Source: an uncultured Muribaculaceae bacterium (GTDB taxonomy: Bacteria; Bacteroidota; Bacteroidia; Bacteroidales; Muribaculaceae). From it: 45,539 nt of DNA. The translations under genes and the position numbers were made by a program. Position 1 is the stretch's first letter, and the number at the start of each line of letters is the position of its first letter. The notes beneath the pieces were generated by a model. It had not been told where the DNA came from and ran no database searches. It was given only the letters and a program-made list of their open reading frames with translations. Positions 15,976 through 24,700 of the stretch are shown here, piece after piece. The stretch is taken from assembly GCA_944321715.1 (NCBI GenBank), contig CALUMJ010000017.1, forward strand, positions 1 to 45,539. Reading direction: 5' to 3'.

Positions 15976-17169
15976 TTATTGCAACTTGGCGAGGGCGGCG
16001 GCGATGCGCTTCACGGCCTCGCGAATGTTGTCGTCGCTTGTGGCATAGCTCATGCGCAAGTAGCCGGGGGCGCAGAATGCGGCACCATCGACAGTGGCAA
16101 CATGCGCCTCATCGAGCAAGTAGAGTGCCAAGTCGCCCGAAGTAGCTATTTCACGGTCGCCACACTTCTTGCCAATGTATGCCGAAACCTCGGGGAACAC
16201 ATAGAACGCGCCATGCGGATTGCTTATTTTCAAGCCTGGGATTTCGCCGAGCAGCGATACTATGAGGTTGCGGCGGCGTTCAAATGCCTGGCGCATCTCC
16301 TCGACACACTCTTGCGGCCCGGTATAGGCTGCCTCGGCGGCCTTTTGGGCTATTGACGATGCTCCCGAAGTGTATTGCCCTTGCAATTTGTTGCAAGCCT
16401 TTGCTATCCACAGCGGGGCGGCAAGGAAACCGATGCGCCAGCCTGTCATCGCGTAGGCCTTCGACACACCATTGACGATGGCCACACGGTCGCGTATTTC
16501 GGCAAACTGGGCTATCGAATTGAACTCGCCAGTATAATTGATATGCTCATATATTTCATCGGCAAGGATTATGATGTCGGGGTGCGAAGCAAGCACATCG
16601 GCGAGCGCGCGCAACTCTTCGCGCGAATACACGCTGCCCGTGGGGTTGGATGGCGAGCAAAGCAGCACCATGCGTGTGCGCGGCGTTATGGCATCGGCAA
16701 GTTGCTTGGCCGTGATTTTGAAATCCTGCTCGATTGATGCCGGCACAAGCACGTTCACGCCGCCTGCCAGCTTCACCATTTCCACATAGCTCACCCATGC
16801 CGGCGTGGGGATAATCACCTCGTCGCCGGGATTGATAGTGGCAAGGATGCAGTTGCAAAGCGACTGTTTCGCGCCGTTTGAAACTATGATTTGCTCGGGC
16901 GCAAAATCCAGTCCGTTTTCATTCTTCAACTTTGCACATATAGCCTTGCGCAGCGACATATAGCCCGGCACTGGCGAATAAAACGAAAAATTATCGTCAA
17001 CAGCCTGCTTGGCAGCCGCTTTTATATGGTCGGGAGTGAAAAAATCTGGTTCACCCACCGAGAGGTTAATCACATCTACACCTTGAGCCTTCAATTCGTT
17101 GCTCTTTTGCGACATCGCCAAGGTTGCCGACGGTGCCATTGCCTTTATCCTGTCTGAAATATGCTCCAT
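15976..17169 (-). CDS. Class I pyridoxal-phosphate aminotransferase, aspartate aminotransferase-like
   Basis: 397 residues. Features of the aspartate aminotransferase Ib group are INLSVGEPDFFTPDHI, NGAKQSLCN (phosphate site), VIIPTPAWVSYVEM, SPSNPTGSVYS (the Asn binding PLP), ILADEIYEHINY (the Asp pairing with the ring nitrogen), NGVSKAYAMTGWRIGF with the Schiff-base lysine, and the substrate carboxylate Arg in APGYLRMSY. It interconverts aspartate/2-oxoglutarate and oxaloacetate/glutamate; related enzymes also use aromatic amino acids or prephenate. It appears to be monocistronic. A -7-like TAATTTTG lies at 17201-17194. Confidence 0.92.
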   Translation of the reverse strand: MEHISDRIKAMAPSATLAMSQKSNELKAQGVDVINLSVGEPDFFTPDHIKAAAKQAVDDNFSFYSPVPGYMSLRKAICAKLKNENGLDFAPEQIIVSNGAKQSLCNCILATINPGDEVIIPTPAWVSYVEMVKLAGGVNVLVPASIEQDFKITAKQLADAITPRTRMVLLCSPSNPTGSVYSREELRALADVLASHPDIIILADEIYEHINYTGEFNSIAQFAEIRDRVAIVNGVSKAYAMTGWRIGFLAAPLWIAKACNKLQGQYTSGASSIAQKAAEAAYTGPQECVEEMRQAFERRRNLIVSLLGEIPGLKISNPHGAFYVFPEVSAYIGKKCGDREIATSGDLALYLLDEAHVATVDGAAFCAPGYLRMSYATSDDNIREAVKRIAAALAKLQ

Positions 17170-17237
17170 AAATACAAAATATGAATTTTGCTACAAAATT
17201 ACATATAAAAACGGCAATATGCCAACCTTAGGACAGA

Positions 17238-18110
17238 TTATTGCCAACCGAGCAATGTTTTAGCCTCGGCAGTCAGCATGTCGTCAAGCACAAAGGCTGG
17301 CACTGGCACTTCAATTGCACCTGTCGCCCAAGGCCCGATTTCGTAGGGATTGAAATAGAATGTGACATACTGCTCATTGACATAAAATTCCGGCACATGC
17401 TCCCCGAAGTCGATGGCATCGGCACTGATGCCATATCTGTCTTGCAATTGCGCAGCGTCGTCCACACCATATTGCTCGCACAAGACGTTCCTCACCACCT
17501 GCGACAAACGCTCGTCGTTGCCCGGCTTGACAATATCGTACAAGCCAACGACACGCCCACGCTCCACATCGAAATTCACAAACGACGACGCATAAATGGG
17601 GTGCGCACCGCCGCCATACATATACCAATCGACCTTGAAAACAGCCACATCGCTACCGACAACAACAGCACGGAGATTGATGCTTTTCTCAAGAGTCCGC
17701 ACATCATAGTTGTCGGTTGCAGGAATCGAGTCCACTGCTTCCAATGACGAATCATCGTCCATCGTCACAGGGTCGGACACATAATCAAGCATAGCCTCAT
17801 CGACTGTCAATGGCGCGTCAATACTACCGAAACACCGTGCAAGCAACGAGTCTTGCAAGCACTTGATGTCGGCATTGCCAAGTGTCTCGGGCCATTGCAA
17901 CGAAGCCTTGGCCCGCGTGTACAACGCAATGTCGCTGCCAAACGTCGTATCGCCCACACAGCGATAGCTGGCATTGACCGTCTTTTCTACTAACTTGATT
18001 TCAAAATTATTCACTCTGCCAGCTTCAGCACTACTATCGGCTGTAGCCCCAGAACACGAAGCCAGCAACACGGCTGGCAATACCAGGAAAACAATTCTCT
18101 TGCTTATCAT
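17238..18110 (-). CDS. DUF3298 (RsiV-like) domain lipoprotein
   Basis: 290 residues. The lipobox in VLPAVLLASCSG anchors it to a membrane. The C-terminal ~90 residues carry the DUF3298 pattern (YGGGAHPIYASSFVNFDVER, GRVVGLYDIVKPG, then VTFYFNPYEIGPWATGAIEV). The preceding region fits the usual companion domain (DUF4163). In Bacillus RsiV this fold binds lysozyme, but many Bacteroidota versions have no known ligand. A minus-strand -7 box TATCTTTG is seen about 30 bp upstream of the start. It is a single gene facing away from the BACON-like lipoprotein. Confidence 0.85.
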   Translation of the reverse strand: MISKRIVFLVLPAVLLASCSGATADSSAEAGRVNNFEIKLVEKTVNASYRCVGDTTFGSDIALYTRAKASLQWPETLGNADIKCLQDSLLARCFGSIDAPLTVDEAMLDYVSDPVTMDDDSSLEAVDSIPATDNYDVRTLEKSINLRAVVVGSDVAVFKVDWYMYGGGAHPIYASSFVNFDVERGRVVGLYDIVKPGNDERLSQVVRNVLCEQYGVDDAAQLQDRYGISADAIDFGEHVPEFYVNEQYVTFYFNPYEIGPWATGAIEVPVPAFVLDDMLTAEAKTLLGWQ

Positions 18111-18376
18111 AATCGCTAAAATTAATGTACCAACCGCAAAGATAATACTTTTAACTTAGAAACTGTTTTGGATTTTTACAGAAATAATTATAAACACACA
18201 CCTTTAATCCAATCCAAGTGACAGCCTATTGGAAAGGCGGCGAAACTGTCCACAATGTCGATTTAAAAACTGTTTTGCCTTTTTTAAACTGGAACAGCCG
18301 TGTTTTTATGAGATAATAATTTGGTTTTGACTATAATATACACTATCTTTGGAAATAAGAAAACAATACCATTATT
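18111..18376. other. Divergent promoter region with decayed foldback remnant
   Basis: Between two lipoprotein genes. Bases about 18218-18250 (GACAGCC, then GGAAAGGCGGCGAAACTG) resemble the outer part of the 2327-2648 foldback element, with a second scrap near 18290-18300. No gene is seen. Confidence 0.4.
18320..18351 (+). promoter_or_regulatory. Bacteroidota-type promoter
   Basis: TTTG at 18320-18323, a 20-nt spacer and TATCTTTG at 18344-18351, 25 bp before the lipoprotein start at 18377. Confidence 0.75.
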
Positions 18377-18889
18377 ATGTTCAGACCGATAATTCAACAC
18401 ACATTGCACTGCGCAGCCGCGCTGTGCCTTTTGGCTTTCGCTTCGTGCGACGATGATAACAGCCCCAACTATATAGACGGGAAGTGGGACCCGATGGAGT
18501 GGGAAACAGACGCAATAATCGAAAACGAAGCAATAGCTGTTCCAGCCGATGGTGGTACATACACATTACGCTGTACCAATTACCCCACATTTTGGCTGTC
18601 GGAAGCAATCGTAGGCGACACAGTATATTTCTATCCTTCCAACGGCGCCACCGTTACAGACACATTGCCGCCGAGAATGAGCGTAGCGCACGGTGATACT
18701 ACATATTATGCCACAGTTCCTGGAAGCAATTGGCGGTCGATGGAGAAAGATTGGTGGAAAATAAACGTGACCGATGATGCCACAATGACGGTAGCCATAG
18801 CTCCCAACGAAAGTCCTGCACCTCGCTCTATCTTAGTGATTCCCACTGCGGGCGACATCTTCGACTACATCACATTTACCCAGCCCTAA
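18377..18889 (+). CDS. BACON-like domain lipoprotein
   Basis: 170 residues. The lipobox in LCLLAFASCDDD makes it a lipoprotein, and the acidic residues just after the cysteine fit export to the surface in Bacteroidota. The rest resembles one BACON-type beta-sandwich (AVPADGGTYTLRCTNYPTFW, WWKINVTDDATMTVAIAPNE, SPAPRSILVIPTAGD, YITFTQP). BACON domains are common in polysaccharide-utilisation and mucin-binding proteins; no such locus is here. The ligand is unknown. Confidence 0.8.
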   Translation: MFRPIIQHTLHCAAALCLLAFASCDDDNSPNYIDGKWDPMEWETDAIIENEAIAVPADGGTYTLRCTNYPTFWLSEAIVGDTVYFYPSNGATVTDTLPPRMSVAHGDTTYYATVPGSNWRSMEKDWWKINVTDDATMTVAIAPNESPAPRSILVIPTAGDIFDYITFTQP

Positions 18890-18978
18890 TCGACCGGCCT
18901 AACGCCAAGCATAAGAAAAGCACTAATCTGCATTTTATATAATGGAGTGCAAAAATTGCAATTGCATTCATTGTAGAG

Positions 18979-19151
18979 GGCGTATCAAAATGCAGATTTA
19001 AGCGATTTCGTAGGGACGCACGGCTCGTGCGTCCGCTGCGCCAATAGGTATATATTAGGTTGAAACATAGCGATTTAATAATACCTTGCAGTACGCGGAC
19101 GCACGAGCCGTGCGTCCCTACGAACCAGATTGATGCTAATTTTGATACACC
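18979..19151 (+). repeat. Family A foldback repeat, copy 6
   Basis: The left end is GGCGTATCAAAATGCAG and the right end AATTTTGATACACC. Arms are intact (GTAGGGACGCACGGCTCG and complement). It lies between convergent genes. The divergent middle (GGTTGAAACATAGCG) shows this is an older or separate copy. Confidence 0.9.
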
Positions 19152-19153
19152 CT

Positions 19154-19225
19154 CGTTACTACCACATTTACAGCATATTACGGTTGTATTCGAGCTGTCA
19201 TCGAGCCGCCATGATATGACGGCTC
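19154..19225 (+). repeat. 48-mer plus hairpin satellite module
   Basis: CGTTACTACCACATTTACAG and onward to GAGCTGTCATCG matches 15645-15694. It is followed by the hairpin GAGCCGCCATGATATGACGG. Here it lies on the right side of a family A copy, while at 15623 it lies on the left. Confidence 0.7.
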
Positions 19226-19279
19226 TACATAATTGCCAGCCTGTAATTGCAATTTTCCAGCCCCCCCCCAAAGTATATT

Positions 19280-19618
19280 TCATGGGGAAACCACTGACAC
19301 GGCATTTGCTGCAACATCGATGGCATAGAGGCCGACCTTGCCATCATGCACGGCGCCATGCGAGCCGAGAGCGTCGGCCACGGCTTGTGCAGTGGCCGCG
19401 GTAGATTCCTTAATCAAACTGCGGAACATTGCCACATCGGCCATGCCTTCAGGTGCCACGACGAGAATACCCGGAACAAATATAGTCGATGCTGTTTCGG
19501 CGCTGAACGGCTCAATTGCCGACAACCGGCCATCGGCACTTACCACCACCACTGCCAAGCGCATAACGCTATCGGCAGTCACCACGAAATTTGCCAAATA
19601 ACGCCGCGCGCTGCTCAT
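19280..19618 (-). CDS. Small protein of unknown function, translationally coupled to DUF4296 gene
   Basis: 112 residues. The start ATGA overlaps the DUF4296 stop, which strongly suggests it is real and coupled. The N-terminal half (RYLANFVVTADSVMRLAVVV, VSADGRLSAIEPFSAET, FVPGILVV) reads like the beta-rich start of an amidohydrolase, but no metal-binding histidines follow and it is far too short to be an enzyme of that family. The rest is alanine-rich (STAATAQAVADAL). Its function is unknown. Confidence 0.55.
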   Translation of the reverse strand: MSSARRYLANFVVTADSVMRLAVVVVSADGRLSAIEPFSAETASTIFVPGILVVAPEGMADVAMFRSLIKESTAATAQAVADALGSHGAVHDGKVGLYAIDVAANAVSVVSP

Positions 19619-20625
19619 TCTGCCCCCTCGACCGTTTCATCGTCTATGCTATCGGCATTCTCCCCGGCAGGACGCACACGGTAATTGCGGCGTTGCACCC
19701 GGCGTTGTGCATCAAGCTCGGCCTGCCGTTTTTCCTCGGCTTGTGCGGCAGCTTCTTCGGCTTGCTGCTGGCGGCGGTTGGCTTCGACCTTGGCACGGTA
19801 ATCGGGGTGCAGGTATTTCGGCCCTACCCAAGATTGCTGGGCAAACGTGACATATTGCGACGGACTGAAACGCGTGCGCAACAATTGCAAACTATCGATG
19901 AAACACACATCGCTACCTCGCGGCGATGCCTTTATATAACCAAACACGCGCCGCACTTCCTTGGTAGAATCGCCTTGCAACACATACCGGTTGATTCCTT
20001 CAATCCCAGACGTGCGATAAATATACGACATAGAGCCATCGGCGTAATCGGCGCCGAGGAACACCTCCAACTCGTTGTTGCTGCTATTGGTAAACTTGAA
20101 CGACAAGTTGTAACGGTCGCCCTTTTTGTTGTCCGACTGGGTTTTGAAGTCAAACATTATGGCATTATCCTCCACGCCACTGTTAGAAATGACCCACACG
20201 CGCCGCTTGCTCCACACATCGGCACTGTCGCCCGCCGACGGATAACGCTTCACCTGCGCCATTCCTTCTCGCAGCACCGGACCCTTGACATTCGACAATT
20301 CCTGCGACTCCTCTTCGAGCCTTTTCAATACATCTTCATACATCTCGTCGTATTGCTTGGCATGATGCCCATACCACACAAGCGTCGTGTCGAACTGCGC
20401 TTGCGACACACCATGCTTCATCAACACCGACTGGCGCATAGCCTTCTTTAGCGAATCGTTGTTGAATGCCGCACTATTCATGTCGATGACAGCCTCGGCC
20501 TTGTGCATGTCGGCCATCAAATCGACCATCGCACTTTGCCCCAAGACCCCTTCGGGCCTAGACGAGCAGCACATCAGCAGCAATGCCGACACCGACAATA
20601 TGCACAACCTCAGCAACCCGTTCAT
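19615..20625 (-). CDS. DUF4296 domain lipoprotein
   Basis: 336 residues. The lipobox in SALLLMCCSS gives a lipoprotein. The first ~110 residues have the DUF4296 pattern (MVDLMADMHKAEAVIDMN, SVLMKHGVSQAQFDTTLVWY). A beta-rich middle follows (about 130-250). The C-terminal ~80 residues are a charged Q/A/E/R-rich coiled-coil tail. DUF4296 lipoproteins often follow lspA in Bacteroidota. The start overlaps the lspA stop (ATGA). The function is unknown. Confidence 0.85.
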   Translation of the reverse strand: MNGLLRLCILSVSALLLMCCSSRPEGVLGQSAMVDLMADMHKAEAVIDMNSAAFNNDSLKKAMRQSVLMKHGVSQAQFDTTLVWYGHHAKQYDEMYEDVLKRLEEESQELSNVKGPVLREGMAQVKRYPSAGDSADVWSKRRVWVISNSGVEDNAIMFDFKTQSDNKKGDRYNLSFKFTNSSNNELEVFLGADYADGSMSYIYRTSGIEGINRYVLQGDSTKEVRRVFGYIKASPRGSDVCFIDSLQLLRTRFSPSQYVTFAQQSWVGPKYLHPDYRAKVEANRRQQQAEEAAAQAEEKRQAELDAQRRVQRRNYRVRPAGENADSIDDETVEGAE

Positions 20626-21287
20626 TTCTCTACATTATTTTTATTCTCGTCAATGGCAGTGCTGCCGCTATCTTCGCCGAAATTCAGATGTTTCGAGAAG
20701 AAAAAAATCAATACAATCACTCCCACGCTGAGCGAAGCATCGGCAACGTTAAACACCGGCTGGAAAAAGATGCAATGCTCACCTCCAACCCATGGCATCC
20801 ATTGCGGCCAATACCATTCAAACAACGGGAAATAAAACATATCCACCACCCGTCCGTTGAACAGCGAGGCATACCCCCCCTCGGGAGGAAACATAGTGGC
20901 AGTAAGGGGAAAAGCCGGGTCGTTGAAAATGACACCATAGAACACGCAGTCAATCATGTTGCCGATTGCTCCGGAAGTAATCATGCACACGCACACCAGA
21001 AAGCCCGTGTTGACATCGGGACGGCGCACAAGCCGAGTTATATAATAAACAAACAACGCACTAACTATGATGCGGAACCACGTAAGCACAGGTTTGTTGC
21101 CAAATTCAAACCCGAAAGCCATGCCGTTGTTCTCGATGAAATTCAAGCGGAACCAGTCGGTAATGACATATTCCTCGCCATAATAGAAGTTGGTTTTAAC
21201 CCATATCTTCAATATTTGGTCGGCGAGAATAACCACCACGATTATAGTTGCCGCAAGCCAACCCTTAGAAAAACTTATTTTCCCCAT
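20622..21287 (-). CDS. lspA: Lipoprotein signal peptidase (signal peptidase II)
   Basis: 221 residues, longer than the usual ~160 because of a loop of about 45 residues between the two catalytic regions (FPLTATMFPPEGGYASLF) and a polar tail, as I expect for Bacteroidota forms. Four membrane segments are visible. Conserved blocks are ADQILKIWVK, NFIENNGMAFGF, GAIGNMIDCVFYG with the first catalytic Asp, and FNVADASLSVGV with the second. It cleaves lipoprotein signal peptides ahead of the lipidated cysteine, for instance in the lipoproteins of this window. Confidence 0.95.
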   Translation of the reverse strand: MGKISFSKGWLAATIIVVVILADQILKIWVKTNFYYGEEYVITDWFRLNFIENNGMAFGFEFGNKPVLTWFRIIVSALFVYYITRLVRRPDVNTGFLVCVCMITSGAIGNMIDCVFYGVIFNDPAFPLTATMFPPEGGYASLFNGRVVDMFYFPLFEWYWPQWMPWVGGEHCIFFQPVFNVADASLSVGVIVLIFFFSKHLNFGEDSGSTAIDENKNNVEK

Positions 21288-21306
21288 TCACGAATTATTA
21301 TTGATG

Positions 21307-21355
21307 AAAAAAGAGGGAGAGATGCCTCCTTCCTTGGCGGTCATGACACTCCCTC
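21307..21355 (-). terminator. Likely intrinsic terminator between DksA/TraR-like gene and lspA
   Basis: On the minus strand, GAGGGAG (21355-21349) pairs with CTCCCTC (21319-21313) and is followed directly by TTTTTT (21312-21307). The loop is long, so efficiency is uncertain; lspA may have its own promoter or depend on read-through. Confidence 0.5.
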
Positions 21356-21376
21356 CTTTGAATATTTTGAATCATT

Positions 21377-21757
21377 TCAATGATTGCCGGAATTCTTCGC
21401 TTCGATTGCCAAGGTGGCATGAGGCACGGCGCGCAATCGTTCCTTTGGTATCAATTTGCCAGTCACGCGGCACACGCCGTAGGTCTTATTTTCTATGCGC
21501 ACAAGTGCAGCCTTGAGTTTCTGTATGAACTTGAGCTGGCGTTGTGCAAGTTGTCCGGCTTCTTCCTTGCCAAGGGTGTTGGCACCCTCTTCAAGCACCT
21601 TAAATGTAGGCGATGTGTCGCTCGTGTCGTTCCCGTCGGAATTCATCACATTTGACTTCAGCAGGTCATAGTCTTTCATCGCCTTGTCGAGCTTTGCAAG
21701 AATCAACTCTTTGAACTCTTGCAACTCTTCGTCGGAATAACGGGTCTTTTCACTCAT
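21377..21757 (-). CDS. DksA/TraR-like protein with reduced zinc finger
   Basis: 126 residues: an N-terminal helical hairpin (EELQEFKELILAKLDKAMKD), then a C-terminal region homologous to the DksA zinc finger (TYGVCRVTGKLIPKERLRAV, PHATLAIEAKN). Only one of the four zinc cysteines remains (the first, in GVC). DksA acts on RNA polymerase through its coiled-coil tip, often with ppGpp; whether this form does so is unknown. It sits 25 bp after ileS, and ileS / DksA-like / lspA is a gene order I recall from Bacteroidetes. Confidence 0.85.
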   Translation of the reverse strand: MSEKTRYSDEELQEFKELILAKLDKAMKDYDLLKSNVMNSDGNDTSDTSPTFKVLEEGANTLGKEEAGQLAQRQLKFIQKLKAALVRIENKTYGVCRVTGKLIPKERLRAVPHATLAIEAKNSGNH

Positions 21758-21782
21758 AGTATATGATGTTTTTTAGGTTTAA

Positions 21783-24700
21783 TCACATTTTCTCGACTTG
21801 TATCTTCAGTGTTTCGTCGTCGAGCGCAACCGTTTCACCATCTTCAAGGCTATCGACAACGGCCACCTCGGTGGCAAGCACTTGCTTCGATATATAGTCC
21901 TTGAAGTCGGCTATTGCGGCAGCCGTAGGCTCGCTGCACACCACTTTGACACATATACGGTCGGTGATTTCAAAATTCTTTCCTTTGCGCAAGTTCTGTA
22001 TGCGGTTGACTATCTCGCGTGCTACCCCCTCGCGTTTAAGCTCTTCGGTGACAGTGATGTCGAGAGCCACAGTGAGCTTGCCGCTATTGGCAACGAGCCA
22101 ACCCGGAATATCCTCGGAATACACTTCGGCATCGTCGGCGGTGATTGTCACTGCCTGTCCGTCGATATTGAAAGTGAAACTTCCTGCATTTTCATATTCC
22201 ACTATATCTTTTTGGCTCATGCCTGCAACGAGCTTGGAAAGCTGCTTCATTACCGGGCCGAATTTCGGGCCAAGTTTCTTGAAGTCGGGCTTAACTCGCT
22301 TCACAAGCACGCCATCCTCGTTGCTCACGAATTTTATATTTTTCACATTCACCTCGTTCATGATTAGCTGGCCAACGGCTTCAATGTCTTGTTTTTGTCG
22401 CTCGTCGAGGACAGGAATCATGATTTGCGACAACGGCTGCTTAACCTTGAGGTTCTTTTTGCGGCGCAACGACAGCACCATCGACGTAATGTCTTGTGCC
22501 ATCTTCATCCGCGCTTCGAGTTTAGAGTCTATGTCGATACCCACTGACGGATACAAAGCCAAGTGAACCGATTCGGTGCCACCAGTGAGGTCGCGATATA
22601 TGCGGTCGGCAACAAACGGAGCTATCGGTGCCATCAGCAATGTTACGGTCTTAAGGCACTTGTAAAGTGTCTGGTAGGCCGACAACTTATCGGCATTCAT
22701 TTCGCCGCCCCAGAAGCGTTTACGATTAAGGCGCACATACCAGTTGCTGAGGTTGTCGCACACAAAATCCTGTATTGCACGGGCAGCTTTGGTAGGTTCA
22801 TAGTCTTCCAATTGCTTGTCGGCTTCCTTCACAAGGCTGCCAAGGAGCGAGAGTATCCAGCGGTCGATTTCGGGACGCTCGGCGTAGGGCACTTCGGGCG
22901 CATTGTAGTCGAAATTGTCAACGTTGGCATACAATGCAAAGAACGAATAGGTGTTATAAAGCGTGCCGAAGAACTTGCGGCTCACATCAAGCACACCGTT
23001 CTCGTCAAACTTCAAGTTATCCCACGGCGACGAGTTAGAAATCATGTACCAGCGCACGGCATCGGCACCATACTTGTTGATTGCGTCGAATGGGTCAACT
23101 GCATTGCCAAGCCGCTTGCTCATCTTGTTGCCGTTCTTGTCAAGCACAAGGCCATTGGAAATTACCGACTTGAACGCCACGCTGTCAAACACCATAGAAC
23201 CGATAGCATGGAGCGTGAAGAACCAGCCACGTGTCTGGTCAACACCCTCGGCGATGAAGTCGGCAGGATAAACCTTGCGGCTGTCAACATCTTCCTTGTG
23301 TTCAAATGGGTAATGCACCTGTGCGTATGGCATCGAACCCGAGTCGAACCACACGTCAATCAGGTCAAGCTCGCGCTTCATGGGTTTGCCCGAGTCGGAC
23401 AACAATATTATTTCATCGACATACGGGCGGTGCAAGTCGATTTTATGATAATTCTCCTCGCTGTAATCGCCAGGCACGAAACCTTTGTCGCGATATGGGT
23501 TGCTTTTCATCAGCCCGGCAGCTACAGCCTTGTCGATTTCGTCGCACAACTCGGCGAGGCTGCCTATGCACTTCTCCTCGCCATCCTCGCTGCGCCAAAT
23601 GGGGAGCGGCGTGCCCCAATAACGGCTGCGGCTGAGATTCCAGTCGTTAAGGTTCTCAAGCCAGTTGCCGAAACGTCCAGTACCAGTCGATTCGGGCTTC
23701 CAGCGGATAGTCTTGTTCAACTCCACCATGCGGTCTTTGCAAGCCGTCGAGCGGATAAACCAGCTATCGAGCGGATAGTAAATCACAGGCTTGTCGGTAC
23801 GCCAGCAGTGTGGGTAGCTATGCACATGTTTTTCAATCTTGAATGCTGTGCCAGCCTGTTTCATCTTCATGCAGATGTATATGTTGAGGTCTTCGGCTGC
23901 ATTTGCAGCAGCTTCGTCATACGCGCCGTTTTGGTTGAAACGCGGGTCGTATGCATTCTTGACGTATGCACCCTCATATTCTTTATACAAATCTTGATTG
24001 ATGCAACGTGCCACGAAATCATCGTCGAGGTCTTGCATGAGCCAATATTTGCCCGTGAAATCAACCATAGGACGAGTTTCGCCTTTCTTGTTGACCATGA
24101 ACAGCGACGGTATTCCAGCAGCTTTAGCCACAAATGCGTCGTCGGCACCAAACGTGGGGGCAATATGCACGATACCCGTACCTTCGTCGGTAGTCACATA
24201 ATCGCCGGCAATCACACGGAATCCGTTATCGTTCACCACTATGCTGTCACCGACCTTGTCAACTGGCTTTACCCATGGGAACAATTGTTCATACTTCATG
24301 CCCACTAATTGCGGCCCTGTGTATTGTGCTATGATGCGATAAGGCAACACCTTGCTGCCATGCTTGTACTCGTCGAGCGGCAATTCGGCACCGGCAGGGT
24401 TGAAATAATTGGCAAGACACTGCTTTGCAAGGATATACACCCCTGGCTTGCCAGTGTAGGGATTATAGCTCTCGATGGCTACGTAATCGATTTTCGGGCC
24501 AACGCACAAGGCAGTGTTTGACGGCAATGTCCACGGCGTGGTAGTCCATGCCAAGAAACCGAAATTCTCATTAAACGGTTCGGCTGCAAGCGATTTCAAC
24601 TCGGCAATAACGGGATTGCCATCGTCGGTGATGCGGAACTCGGCAGTCACCGTCGTGTCCTTTACGTCGCGGTAGCACCCAGGTTGGTTAAGCTCGTGCG

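Noticed and set aside
22563-24308. 581-codon plus-strand frame
   Set aside because: Shadow of ileS on the opposite strand; no domain features.
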